DNA of 64,000 nt, from NCBI GenBank assembly GCA_947470515.1, contig CANITF010000001.1, positions 112,481 through 176,480 on the forward strand, written 5' to 3'. Position numbers and translations under genes: made by a program. This DNA comes from Flavobacteriales bacterium. Its GTDB lineage: Bacteria; Bacteroidota; Bacteroidia; Flavobacteriales_D; Crocinitomicaceae. The number at the start of each line of letters is the position of its first letter. The first letter of the stretch is position 1. Of the stretch, positions 28,598 through 38,100 are shown piece after piece. The notes beneath the pieces were generated by a model that was given only the letters and a program-made list of their open reading frames with translations, was not told the origin of the DNA and did not search any database.

Positions 28598-30442
28598 ATG
28601 AAAGGAATTATTGAAATTTATCGTTACACGTTTTCTTATAAAGGACGCTCTATCCTAGTGATTTTATGTAACTTTTTGTTTGTAATTTTTAATTTATTAT
28701 CTCTCGTTCTTTTTATTCCTTTCCTTCAATTAATTTTTGAACCTGCAGTTAAAGTTTTAAATCTTAAAGAACCATCTTGGAGTGGTGGATTATTAGATTT
28801 AGGTGGTTATGTGAAGGAATATTACTCTTATTTCATGCAAAAGATGGTCAATGAAGACCCAAAACAGGCATTGTTGTTTGTTTGTTTTTCAGTCTTTGCA
28901 GCGTTTTTACTTAAAAATCTCTTTCGTTATGGTGCAATTTGGCACCAATCCGAATTAAGGATGGCTGTAGTGCGAGATGTAAGAAACAAACTTTTTAAAA
29001 AAGCATTAATCTTGCCTCTATCTTTTTATAACAATGAACGAAAAGGAGATTTAATGGCCCGCATGAACAGTGATGTTGGAGAAATTGAAGTTGCAGTAAT
29101 TAGCATGCTTGAATTGTTTTTTAGAGAACCGATCGCGATTGTAATAAATGTTTCTGCACTTATCTATTTAAGCCCACAATTGACTCTAATTTCATTTATT
29201 TTATTGCCTGTAACTGCTTTTGTTATATCAAGAATTGGGAAAAGCTTAAAACGAACAGCAAAAAAGGGACAAGAACAAATGGGCCTATTGTTTTCGGCGA
29301 TGGAAGAAGGTTTAGGTGGAATCAGGATAATTAAAGCTTTTAATGCTGTTCCCCAAGTGTTTAATTCTTTTCGTCAAGTAAATTTGAACCATCAACAATT
29401 AATTACGAAAGCATTTAGAAAAAGGGATCTTTCTCCATTATTGAATGAAACATTAGGCGCCGCTGTAATGCTTGGACTAGTTTGGATTGGAGGTTCTATG
29501 ATTTTAGATGTCAATAACTCCCAGCACCTAACCGGTAAGGTTTTCATTACATTCATAATTGTATTTTCGCAGTTATTGCGTCCAATTCAAGGAATTTCAT
29601 CCTCATTAGCCAATTTAAATAAATCAAAAGCGTCACAAGATCGCATCAACGAAATATTGAATGCAGATGAAAAAATCTATGAAACAGCTAATCCTATTGC
29701 ATTGCCTGAGTTAAATGATGGAATTCGCTACGAAAATGTTTCTTTTAAATACAAAGACGAATTTGTATTAAAAAACATTAACCTCACAATTTCAAAGGGA
29801 AAATCGATTGCTTTAGTTGGAGAATCAGGAAGTGGAAAATCTACTCTTGGTGATTTGTTGCCAAGGTTTTATGATGTGACAGAAGGAACAATTTTTTTCG
29901 ATACTATTCCAATTAGAGATTGTTCAATAAAAGACCTTAGAAATCATATTGGAATTGTTTCTCAAGAATCCATATTATTCAATACATCGGTTAGAGAAAA
30001 TATTGCATTTGGCATGCTTGATTCAACAATTGAGGAGATTCAAGATGCCGCTAAAATTGCGAATGCGCATGAATTTATTATGAATTTGGAGAATGGGTAT
30101 GAAACGAATATTGGCGAGCGTGGAAATAAACTTTCAGGAGGCCAAAAACAACGCATCAGTATCGCAAGAGCAATATTAAAAAATCCAAGTATTTTAATTT
30201 TAGACGAGGCAACATCGGCATTAGATACCGAGTCAGAAAAATTAGTTCAAGATGCGTTGGATCATTTAATGAAAGAGCGCACGTCAATTATAATTGCACA
30301 CAGATTAAGCACAATACGGAATGTTGATGAAATTATCGTTTTATCCAAAGGGGAAATAAAGGAACGAGGAACACATTCAGAATTAATGGCCATAAAAGGA
30401 ATGTATTACAATCTTTGCTCGTTGCAAGGAATGTCTGAATAA
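28598..30442 (+). CDS. MsbA-like ABC exporter (fused membrane and ATPase domains)
   Basis: A 614-residue half-transporter that works as a homodimer. Six membrane helices occupy about 15-330, followed by the ATPase domain: Walker A G-E-S-G-S-G-K-S-T at about 408-416, the Q-loop S-Q-E-S, the signature L-S-G-G-Q-K-Q-R at 512 and Walker B I-L-I-L-D-E-A-T-S-A-L-D near 532. This matches MsbA-type lipid or multidrug exporters; the substrate cannot be read. The ATG at 28598 is preferred to a TTG at 28589 that is part of the TATCTTTG promoter box. It is convergent with the M23 peptidase gene, with only 6 bp between stops. Confidence 0.92.
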   Translation: MKGIIEIYRYTFSYKGRSILVILCNFLFVIFNLLSLVLFIPFLQLIFEPAVKVLNLKEPSWSGGLLDLGGYVKEYYSYFMQKMVNEDPKQALLFVCFSVFAAFLLKNLFRYGAIWHQSELRMAVVRDVRNKLFKKALILPLSFYNNERKGDLMARMNSDVGEIEVAVISMLELFFREPIAIVINVSALIYLSPQLTLISFILLPVTAFVISRIGKSLKRTAKKGQEQMGLLFSAMEEGLGGIRIIKAFNAVPQVFNSFRQVNLNHQQLITKAFRKRDLSPLLNETLGAAVMLGLVWIGGSMILDVNNSQHLTGKVFITFIIVFSQLLRPIQGISSSLANLNKSKASQDRINEILNADEKIYETANPIALPELNDGIRYENVSFKYKDEFVLKNINLTISKGKSIALVGESGSGKSTLGDLLPRFYDVTEGTIFFDTIPIRDCSIKDLRNHIGIVSQESILFNTSVRENIAFGMLDSTIEEIQDAAKIANAHEFIMNLENGYETNIGERGNKLSGGQKQRISIARAILKNPSILILDEATSALDTESEKLVQDALDHLMKERTSIIIAHRLSTIRNVDEIIVLSKGEIKERGTHSELMAIKGMYYNLCSLQGMSE

Positions 30443-30448
30443 ATCAAC

Positions 30449-31297
30449 TCATTTAAAATTCATATAATCTTTTGGATTGACAGCACTTTGATTATACCAT
30501 AGTTCAAAATGCAAATGTGGCCCAGAAGTGTTCTCTCCAGTGTTCCCTACAATGGCTATTGGATCACTCATTTGAACTTTTGAACCTAATTTTTTTAAGA
30601 TGGTTTTGGTATGCTTATACACCGAGAGATACCCATTAGCATGATCCAAAATCAGGACATAACCATCTTTTTGAGTATATCCTGAATAAATAACAGTCCC
30701 AGATAAACACGCTAAAATTGTTTTGTCTTTTGCCGTTACGATATCAATCCCAGGGTGATCATCAACATTAAAATCCTGACTTATAAATCCGTTTACTGGT
30801 TCAACAAAATAGTGAATAGTAGATTCTTTCTTTCTTTTAGGATTCGTGCGCAAATCATCCTTAACTTTTGCAGATAATTTTGCTTCATTTTCGGAACGTT
30901 CAGTTTTAATTTTCGATGTATTTTGAGTTTGTCCCTCTGGAATATCCTGATCCAAAGAATCTGCAATTATGTCACCAGAAATGACTCTTTTTATTGATGC
31001 AATATAGGCATCTTGCTCATCAATACGTTTATTTAAAGAAACAATTTTTATGTGTTGATTCTCGAGATTATTTCGGTCTAATGTTATATCATTCTTTGTG
31101 AAATAGCTTGAAAATGGACCCTTTAAAACAAATAGTGTAAATAATATCCCGATAAGCAGACAGCCAATCGAAATCAATGATATTAACTGAATTCCAGTAG
31201 CATTAAAACTCCATTTCTCCTCGAAATTAATCGGATTCGAAATAGCATATTTATTTGATTGACGAAGATTGTTTAAAATGGTTTTAATCCTGTTCAT
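30449..31297 (-). CDS. M23-family metallopeptidase (LytM-like)
   Basis: A 282-residue membrane-anchored peptidoglycan peptidase. An N-terminal cytosolic stretch is followed by one membrane helix (about 34-56), a coiled-coil linker (about 75-100) and a charged linker. The LytM domain occupies about 165-282, with zinc ligands in H-P-G-I-D (His, Asp) and G-P-H-L-H-F-E (His). It can cleave peptidoglycan cross-links or activate amidases. The ATG at 31297 was chosen over a TTG at 31315 because it begins directly before the basic segment N-R-I-K. The active-site residues look complete. Confidence 0.9.
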   Translation of the reverse strand: MNRIKTILNNLRQSNKYAISNPINFEEKWSFNATGIQLISLISIGCLLIGILFTLFVLKGPFSSYFTKNDITLDRNNLENQHIKIVSLNKRIDEQDAYIASIKRVISGDIIADSLDQDIPEGQTQNTSKIKTERSENEAKLSAKVKDDLRTNPKRKKESTIHYFVEPVNGFISQDFNVDDHPGIDIVTAKDKTILACLSGTVIYSGYTQKDGYVLILDHANGYLSVYKHTKTILKKLGSKVQMSDPIAIVGNTGENTSGPHLHFELWYNQSAVNPKDYMNFK

Positions 31298-31437
31298 ATG
31301 AAACAAAACTGTCAATTTTTATCATCTTGTGCAACAATATGTTCCGTTTATTCGTTTAATTTTTATAAATTAGAGATATTTGGTGCGAAAATTGGAACTT
31401 CTGACAACGCATCTAGATTTTATGCGTCTTCTTAATA

Positions 31438-33819
31438 GTGAAAAGTAAATTTTACATATCGACCATTTTCAGTTTTGTTTGCCTTTTTTCTAATGGGCAA
31501 TTGATTACAATACCTGGGCCTCCTCCAGGCTCTTTGGTGCAAAATGTATTACTTGGGTCAGGAGTAACCGTTTCAAACATAATGTATAATGGAAGTCCCG
31601 GCGCTATAAGTGAATTTACTGCTACAGGAACGAACCTAGGCATTGCCAATGGAATAGTTATAACCACCGGAACGGTTAGTAATACTGGCTCTGGTCCTCA
31701 AGGGCCTAATAATCAAACTAATTCAGGGATTGACAATAGTTTTGGTGGATCAGGATTATTATCAAACATAATTGGAGGAACACAAACCTTTAATGCCGCA
31801 GTGTTAGAATTTGATTTTGTGCCTTATTCAGATACAGTGCGGTTTAAATATGTTTTTGGTTCTGAAGAATATCCAGAATTTGCGCCTCCAAATAATGTAA
31901 GTTATAATGATGTTTTTGGATTTTTTATTTCTGGACCAGGAATTTTGGGAAATCCTAATATTGCTAAGCTTCCTAATGGTGCAATTGTTTCAATAAATAA
32001 TGTAAATCCAATCACAAATCCTTCTTTTTATAATGCTAATGGAGATGGAAATTCTTCCCCTCAAAATGGCTCTCCTTATTACATTCAATATGATGGATTT
32101 ACAGACGTGCTCGAAGCGGTTTCTCGCGTTCAATGTGGACAAACATACCATTTAATAATTGCTGTTGCAGACGTTGGTGATGGCATATTCGATTCAGGAA
32201 TTTTTTTAGAAGCAAATAGTTTATCATCAAAAACGCCTGTAGATATTACCTATACTTTATCCCAACAAGTTTTTGCGGATCCAAATTTAATGGCGGAAGG
32301 GTGCGTTTCTGCAACGGTTACACTAACACGTGGAGTCAACGATTTAGCTTCACCAATGACTATTCCAATTAACGTTGGAGGGACAGCAACAGAAGGAGTG
32401 GATTACACAAACATTCCAAATTCAATTACTTTTCCTGCAGGTCAAACTACCGTATCATTTACGCTTAATGCCTTTGCTGATCTTTTAACTGAAGGCCAAG
32501 AAACAGTCATATTAAATTTCCCAATTACAGATCCTTGCGGAAATGTCACCCCAATTGTAATAAATTTAGGCATTTCCGATGTGCAACCAGTTACAGTTAC
32601 CGTTGCGGATGTTAGTGTTTTGTGTCCTGGAAATAATGTCACTTTAACAGCTGTACCAAGCGGTGGAGTTCCTCCCTATACGTATAGTTGGGATACAGGT
32701 GCAACAACGCCTAGCATTTCGGTTGCGCCTCTGACAAATCAAACATATACCGTTTCTGTAACGGATAATTGCTTAAATGAAACTGCAACTGACTCCGGAA
32801 TTGTTACAGTTGCAGTTTATGACCCAATTGTTATTACTGTAACACCAGATATTACTGAAATTTGTCCATATATTCCTGCACTATTAGATGTTGTTGTGAC
32901 TGGTGGCGCAGGAGGTAATACGTATAGTTGGAACTCAAGTCAAGGACAACAATTGGGTAATTTAACAACACAATCGGTTACACCTTCTACAACTACCACT
33001 TATTCAGTATTGGTTACAGATCAATGTGGAAATCAGCAAACGGCTGATATACTTTATACCATTACAAGTCCTCCTTTATTAATAACAATGAGTCCAAATG
33101 TGGAAATTTGTCCTGGCGACAGTGTTCAAATAGGTGTTTCTGCTACTGGAGGCTATGGTCAGTATTATTATTTATGGCCTCAAACTGGCGCGAGTACGCC
33201 TACAATTTGGGTACATCCGACAGAATCAACATCCTATCAAGTAAGTGTATCTGATGAATGTCAAACCTTTACGGTTACCGGTAACACGAATGTTTATGTT
33301 GTTCATCCGATTGCTAATTTTGAAATTTCAAGTAATACCTTATTTGATGATTTGCCAATTACATTTCAAAATACGACAGTGAATGGAGATACCTATCAAT
33401 GGTTCTTTGGTGATGGAAATACGTCAACTGTAGTTCATCCTAACAATACCTATGATGATCCTGGAACTTATTTAATAACACTTATTGCCACGGATGAAAA
33501 AGGGTGTACAGATACTATTTCAAAACCAATTTCAATTGAAGAAGCATTTTACGTGTACGTTCCAAATACGTTTACACCTGACGGATTGAGATTTAATAAC
33601 GTTTTCAAAGCTAGCACGGTTGGTGTAAAATCGCTTCAAGTGAGGATTTATAATCGTTGGGGTGAGCTTATATTTACTTCAGACGAAATGGATTTCGAAT
33701 GGGACGGCACTTATAAGGGAGTCTTAATGCAAGATGGCACATACTCTTGGAAAATTTCTTATGTCACGCGTTCTGGCAGAGAAGAAAAACTGGTTGGACA
33801 TGTAAATATAATCCGCTGA
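31438..33819 (+). CDS. Choice-of-anchor L / Calx-beta / PKD protein, T9SS type B cargo
   Basis: A 793-residue surface or secreted protein. It starts with GTG and a signal peptide (about 1-21). A choice-of-anchor L domain covers about 25-265 (V-F-G-S-E-E-Y-P-E-F at 139), then a Calx-beta domain (about 280-375, E-G-V-D-Y-T-N-I-P-N), Ig-like repeats (about 385-620) and a PKD domain (about 630-700, W-F-F-G-D-G-N-T-S-T). The C-terminus is the gliding-motility-associated type B sorting domain: V-P-N-T-F-T-P-D-G, I-Y-N-R-W-G-E-L-I-F, W-D-G-T-Y-K-G. Type B cargo usually needs a PorP/SprF partner; none is adjacent here. The stop codon is the first triplet of the flanking inverted repeat. Confidence 0.9.
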   Translation: MKSKFYISTIFSFVCLFSNGQLITIPGPPPGSLVQNVLLGSGVTVSNIMYNGSPGAISEFTATGTNLGIANGIVITTGTVSNTGSGPQGPNNQTNSGIDNSFGGSGLLSNIIGGTQTFNAAVLEFDFVPYSDTVRFKYVFGSEEYPEFAPPNNVSYNDVFGFFISGPGILGNPNIAKLPNGAIVSINNVNPITNPSFYNANGDGNSSPQNGSPYYIQYDGFTDVLEAVSRVQCGQTYHLIIAVADVGDGIFDSGIFLEANSLSSKTPVDITYTLSQQVFADPNLMAEGCVSATVTLTRGVNDLASPMTIPINVGGTATEGVDYTNIPNSITFPAGQTTVSFTLNAFADLLTEGQETVILNFPITDPCGNVTPIVINLGISDVQPVTVTVADVSVLCPGNNVTLTAVPSGGVPPYTYSWDTGATTPSISVAPLTNQTYTVSVTDNCLNETATDSGIVTVAVYDPIVITVTPDITEICPYIPALLDVVVTGGAGGNTYSWNSSQGQQLGNLTTQSVTPSTTTTYSVLVTDQCGNQQTADILYTITSPPLLITMSPNVEICPGDSVQIGVSATGGYGQYYYLWPQTGASTPTIWVHPTESTSYQVSVSDECQTFTVTGNTNVYVVHPIANFEISSNTLFDDLPITFQNTTVNGDTYQWFFGDGNTSTVVHPNNTYDDPGTYLITLIATDEKGCTDTISKPISIEEAFYVYVPNTFTPDGLRFNNVFKASTVGVKSLQVRIYNRWGELIFTSDEMDFEWDGTYKGVLMQDGTYSWKISYVTRSGREEKLVGHVNIIR

Positions 33820-33865
33820 CTTCGACAAGCTCAGTCACCGGCAAGCTCAGTCACCGTTATAATTA
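33817..33865 (+). repeat. Left inverted repeat of the tandem array, with internal duplication
   Basis: TGACTTCGACAAGCTCAGTC, ACCG, then GCAAGCTCAGTCACCG again. The first TGA is the stop codon of the upstream gene. It is the inverted partner of 34141-34163. Confidence 0.85.
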
Positions 33866-33912
33866 CATTCTATAATCTCTATTCTAACTAATTTCTTTAT
33901 AAAAATCAAAAG

Positions 33913-34158
33913 TATTCTAGGTGCGGAAAAGAATTCGAACGGTGACCGAGCTTTTCAATGGTAATGCTAGGTGCGGAAAAGAATTCGAACGGTGACCGAG
34001 CTTTTCAATGGTAATGCTAGGTGCGGAAAAGAATTCGAACGGTGACCGAGCTTTTCAATGATAATGCTAGGTGCGGAAAAGAATTCGAACGGTGACCGAG
34101 CTTGTCAATGGTAATGCTTGGTGCGGAAAAGAATTCGAACGGTGACCGAGCTTGTCGA
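33913..34158. repeat. 50-bp tandem repeat array, about five copies
   Basis: Units start with GTGCGGAAAAGAATTCGAAC at 33921, 33971, 34021, 34071 and 34121, exactly 50 bp apart, and continue GGTGACCGAGCTTTTCAATG, GTAATGCTAG. The first three units have CTTTTC, the last two CTTGTC. Each unit contains GGTGACCGAGCTT, which is part of the flanking inverted repeat. No spacers are present, so it is not a CRISPR array. The stretch 33866-33912 before it is plain AT-rich sequence. Confidence 0.92.
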
Positions 34159-34163
34159 GGTCA
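34141..34163 (-). repeat. Right inverted repeat of the tandem array
   Basis: On the minus strand TGACCTCGACAAGCTCGGTC, ACC. It matches the left repeat with about two mismatches, and its TGA is the stop codon of the SDR gene. Confidence 0.85.
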
Positions 34164-34949
34164 GAGTGATTTTGTCCGTCCACCATCAACCGGAACATTA
34201 ATCCCATTGATGTAAGCAGCTGCTGGAGAAGCTAAAAATGCAATTGCTGCAGCAATTTCCTCGGGTTGTGCAATTCTTTTCAAAGGTGTTTCAGATGCCA
34301 TTTCAATAAAGACATCTTCGACAGTTTCGTTAAATTGTTCAGCTTTAATTTGTGCAATACTTTGAAGTCGTGCTGTATTTGTTGCGCCAGGAAGAACATT
34401 GTTCACCGTAATTCCAAAGCCACCTAATTCATTTGCCAAAGTCTTACTCCAATTTGCAACAGCACCTCTAATTGTATTTGAAACCCCAAGATTAGGTAAC
34501 GGTTGTTTCACAGAGGTAGAAATCACATTGATGATTCTGCCGTAACCTTCTTCTTTCATCACGGGGTAAATTGCTTGAACGAGTATATGGTTACAAATCA
34601 AATGTTGGTTAAAAGCCAATAAAAATTCTTCTGGAGCAGCGTCTTTTATTGCCCCACCTTTTGGCCCACCAGAGTTGTTGATAAGGATATGAATTTTATT
34701 TCCAGCTTGAATGAATTTTTGGATTGTTGATTTCAAGTCAGCTGGATTTGAAAAATCGGCTACTAGATATGAATGTATTTGTCCTTGAGTTGAATCGAGA
34801 TCAGCTAAAGTTGCATTTAGTTTTTCTTCATTTCGTGCTAAAAGAACAATATTGGCTCCTAAATTAGCCAATTCAATAGCTGTTGCTTTTCCTATTCCTT
34901 GTGTACTACCGCAAACAAGCGCTGTTTTATTTGATAAACTCAAATTCAT
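34161..34949 (-). CDS. SDR-family oxidoreductase with altered active site
   Basis: A 262-residue Rossmann protein of the short-chain dehydrogenase family. The cofactor motif is C-G-S-T-Q-G-I-G-K (13-21), with the structural N-N-S-G-G at 91. Ser144 of the catalytic set is present, but the Tyr-x-x-x-Lys motif is replaced: in G-V-S-N-T-I-R-G-A-V, Ser157 and Arg161 stand at the Tyr and Lys positions. This S-N-T-x-R pattern is known to me from a recurrent SDR subgroup, so it is probably not decay. The substrate is unknown. The ATG at 34949 is used because it gives the standard N-terminus; an upstream frame to 34997 adds an atypical extension. Confidence 0.87.
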   Translation of the reverse strand: MNLSLSNKTALVCGSTQGIGKATAIELANLGANIVLLARNEEKLNATLADLDSTQGQIHSYLVADFSNPADLKSTIQKFIQAGNKIHILINNSGGPKGGAIKDAAPEEFLLAFNQHLICNHILVQAIYPVMKEEGYGRIINVISTSVKQPLPNLGVSNTIRGAVANWSKTLANELGGFGITVNNVLPGATNTARLQSIAQIKAEQFNETVEDVFIEMASETPLKRIAQPEEIAAAIAFLASPAAAYINGINVPVDGGRTKSL

Positions 34950-35066
34950 ATTTAAAAAATTTATAAGTTCAAATTTAAAAATATTCGACAGAACCAATTA
35001 AATATACGGGTAATACTTATTAAATTTTCATTCTACCCTATATGTTAATGATTATTTAGAATAAAG

Positions 35067-35098
35067 TTGTTTTAATGTTAACGATATTACTACCTTTG
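35067..35098 (+). promoter_or_regulatory. Promoter of the giant GEVED/Fn3 protein
   Basis: TTG at 35067-35069, 21 bp, TACCTTTG at 35091-35098. It leaves a leader of about 20-25 bases before the ATG at 35127. Confidence 0.6.
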
Positions 35099-35126
35099 CT
35101 ACTTATTAACTAAAAAAGAATTAAGT

Positions 35127-38100
35127 ATGAAATTTAAATTACTTTTAATTGTTTTGTGTGGATTTTTAGGTTTTGGGTCCTTTTCCCAAACTACCGTATC
35201 AACCAATCACATAAACAATAATGGAAATGGGTCAGTTATTTTTAATGTACAAAACACGAATGCGTTTGACATTATTATTACTGATGTGAACTGTCATTTG
35301 GGGACAAGTGCAGCCAATAACATTCAATTGTTATACAACACAACTCCTTATACGGATTTGGCTGCTCCATGGAGTTTCGGGTTGGTTGGAGCTGGTCAAA
35401 ATGGATGGATTGCAGCTGGAACTGCGGTTGTAAATTCAAATACTGCAAATGGTATTGTCAATGCCTTAACTGGATTAAGTTTGACCATTCCTGCTGGTGC
35501 TACCTATCAATTAGGTCTTTCTGCATCAACAATGCAATACATGACTTTAACTAATGGTGGTGGTGTAAATGTCAATACTTTCACAGGTGGTGGTGTTAAC
35601 CTAATTACTGGAGACGGTGTTTCTTGGGGAGGTGTTGCTTATCCTGCAACTCCTGCAAATTACCCAAGAGGATTTATAGGTGGAATTACTTTTATAGCAG
35701 CTGTACCTTGCACTGCTCCACCAGCTGCTGGTGCTGCAATTGCTGTTAATCCAACTATTTGTCCATCTACAAATAATACAATATCTCTTTCAGGTGGCAC
35801 AGGCGGTACAGGTCAAACTTACCAATGGCAATCTTCTACTGATGGTGTTACTTATGCTAACATTGCTGGAGCTACTAATAGTACTTATACATCAAATCAA
35901 ACAGTTGCAACTTATTATAAGTGTATTGTTACTTGTTCAGGATTGTCAAGTACTTCTGTTCCAGTAATGGTTGGGATGAATCCATTTACAAATTGTTATT
36001 GTAATTCTGCAGCAACATCTACGTTTGATGAAGAAATTTATGACGTTACAATTAATGGTGGTTCAACAGATCCTTTGTATTCAAATGCAAATGGATGTAC
36101 TACAGCTGCTCCAGGGCCTGGTTCTCTTTTAAGCCGGTATTCAAATTTCAAAACGTTAGCACCTATTACAACAGTTGCTCCAGGTCAAACAGTTACTTTC
36201 TCAATTGTTCAGGATGAATGTGATGGCGCTACTTATTTTTCAAATGGTGTTGCAATGTGGGTTGATTTCAATCAAAATGGATTGTTCTCTGATCCAGGAG
36301 AGCAAGTTTATGTTGATGCTGCAACAGCAGTGGGACCAAGAACAATTACAGGGTCATTTACAGTTCCTGGAGCTGCATTGCCAGGTAATACAGCGGTTAG
36401 AATTGTTTGTGCAGAAGGTTATTCAGGAGGAACTTTAACTCCTTGTTTATCTTATGGATATGGTGAAACAGAAGACCATTTAATAACCGTTGCTTGTCCT
36501 GTATTAGCGGGTGTTACAAGTGTTGATGCTGGTGTTTGTGCTGGTAACACAGTTACTTTAACTGGTTCTATCACGAATCCACTTTCTACAATTTCTTGGT
36601 GGGATGCTGCTTCAGGTGGTACGCAAGTAGGTACAGGAACTTCATTTACAACTGGAACTTTATTTGCAAATGTATCTTATTGGGCACAAGAAGACTTCTC
36701 AGGTTGTCCTTCAAGTGCACGAATTCAAGATGATATTACAGTTACTGCAGTGGATGTAGTTTTAACTCCAATTCCTGCTACATGTAATGGTTTAAACAAT
36801 GGTTCATTTACACAAACTTCAGTAGCTTGTGGTATGGCACCATTTACTTATTCACTTGACAACGGTGTAACATATGGTGCTATCCCAACTAATTTAGTTG
36901 CGGGAACTTATTTTGTGATTGTTCAAGATATGATGGCTGGATTAAGTATTCCTTATCAAATTATTGTTGCTGAGCCAACTGCTCCAACTGCTCTAAATGT
37001 ATCAGCAAATTATTTTTCTGCTACTTTAGGTTGGACAGCTCAAGGTAACGAAACTTCATGGGTTGTTGAATATGGTCCTGCTGGATTCACTCCTGGAACT
37101 GGAACTACTGTTAACCCTGCTACAAATCCTTTAAATATATCTGGATTAACAGCTGATACAGGTTATGAATTCTATGTTTCTGCTGGTTGTGTTGTAGGTT
37201 CAGATGTTGCTGGTCCTTTTGCTTTCTCAACAGGAGCTGGATTCTTTACTTTTGATAGTGCCTGTGGCCCTGGGTTCATGGATATTTCTGGTACAGGAAC
37301 AGATTGTAATTTGACAGATGATTCAAGTACTGGTGTAACTTTACCTTGGCCTTGGTTAGTTAATGGAACAACTGTGAACACTATTACTATTGGAAACAAT
37401 GGTGGTGTTGCTTTTAATACATTGACAGCAGGAATTTTCTATAATGCTTTAGCAAACGGTTTCTCAATTTTCAGTCAAGATTTAAACACACCAATTGGTG
37501 GTGTTTATTACCAAGATATGGGAACGGCTCCAAATAGACAATTTGTTATTATGTGGGATGCTTTACCTCATTGGCCATCAACGACTGGTGATGCTTCTTT
37601 TGAAATTATCGTTGATGAAGCTTCAGGAGAGATTTATTATGTTTATGATGATGTTATCATGGGTAACGTTTCTTATGACTACGGAGCAGACGCGGAAATT
37701 GCGTGTAACGTAATTGCAGGTAATACGCTAGTTAGTATGAATAATGCAACGTATTTAACAAACAATTCATGTGTTCACTTTTACAATGCATTGTGTCCAA
37801 ATCCTGTAAATATAGTTTCTCAAGTATTTCCTGACGAAGTTATTTTAACTTGGTCAGCAGGTTTGTATGGAGAAACTGCTTGGACTGTCATTTATGGCCC
37901 TACAGGATTTGATCCATTAACAAGTGGTACAACAATTACTACAAGTTTACCGTTTGCAGATATCTTAGGTTTGTCTCAATTAACGACTTATGATTTCTAC
38001 ATTTATTCTGAATGTGCTTTGGACAACCTAACATCTGGAGGTTTATTGATTACGTTAGAAACATTACCTTTCTGTTCTAATCCTACAGGAATCAATACTG

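Noticed and set aside
33913..34158. Possible CRISPR array
   Set aside because: The 50-bp units are contiguous with no variable spacers, and no cas genes are present.
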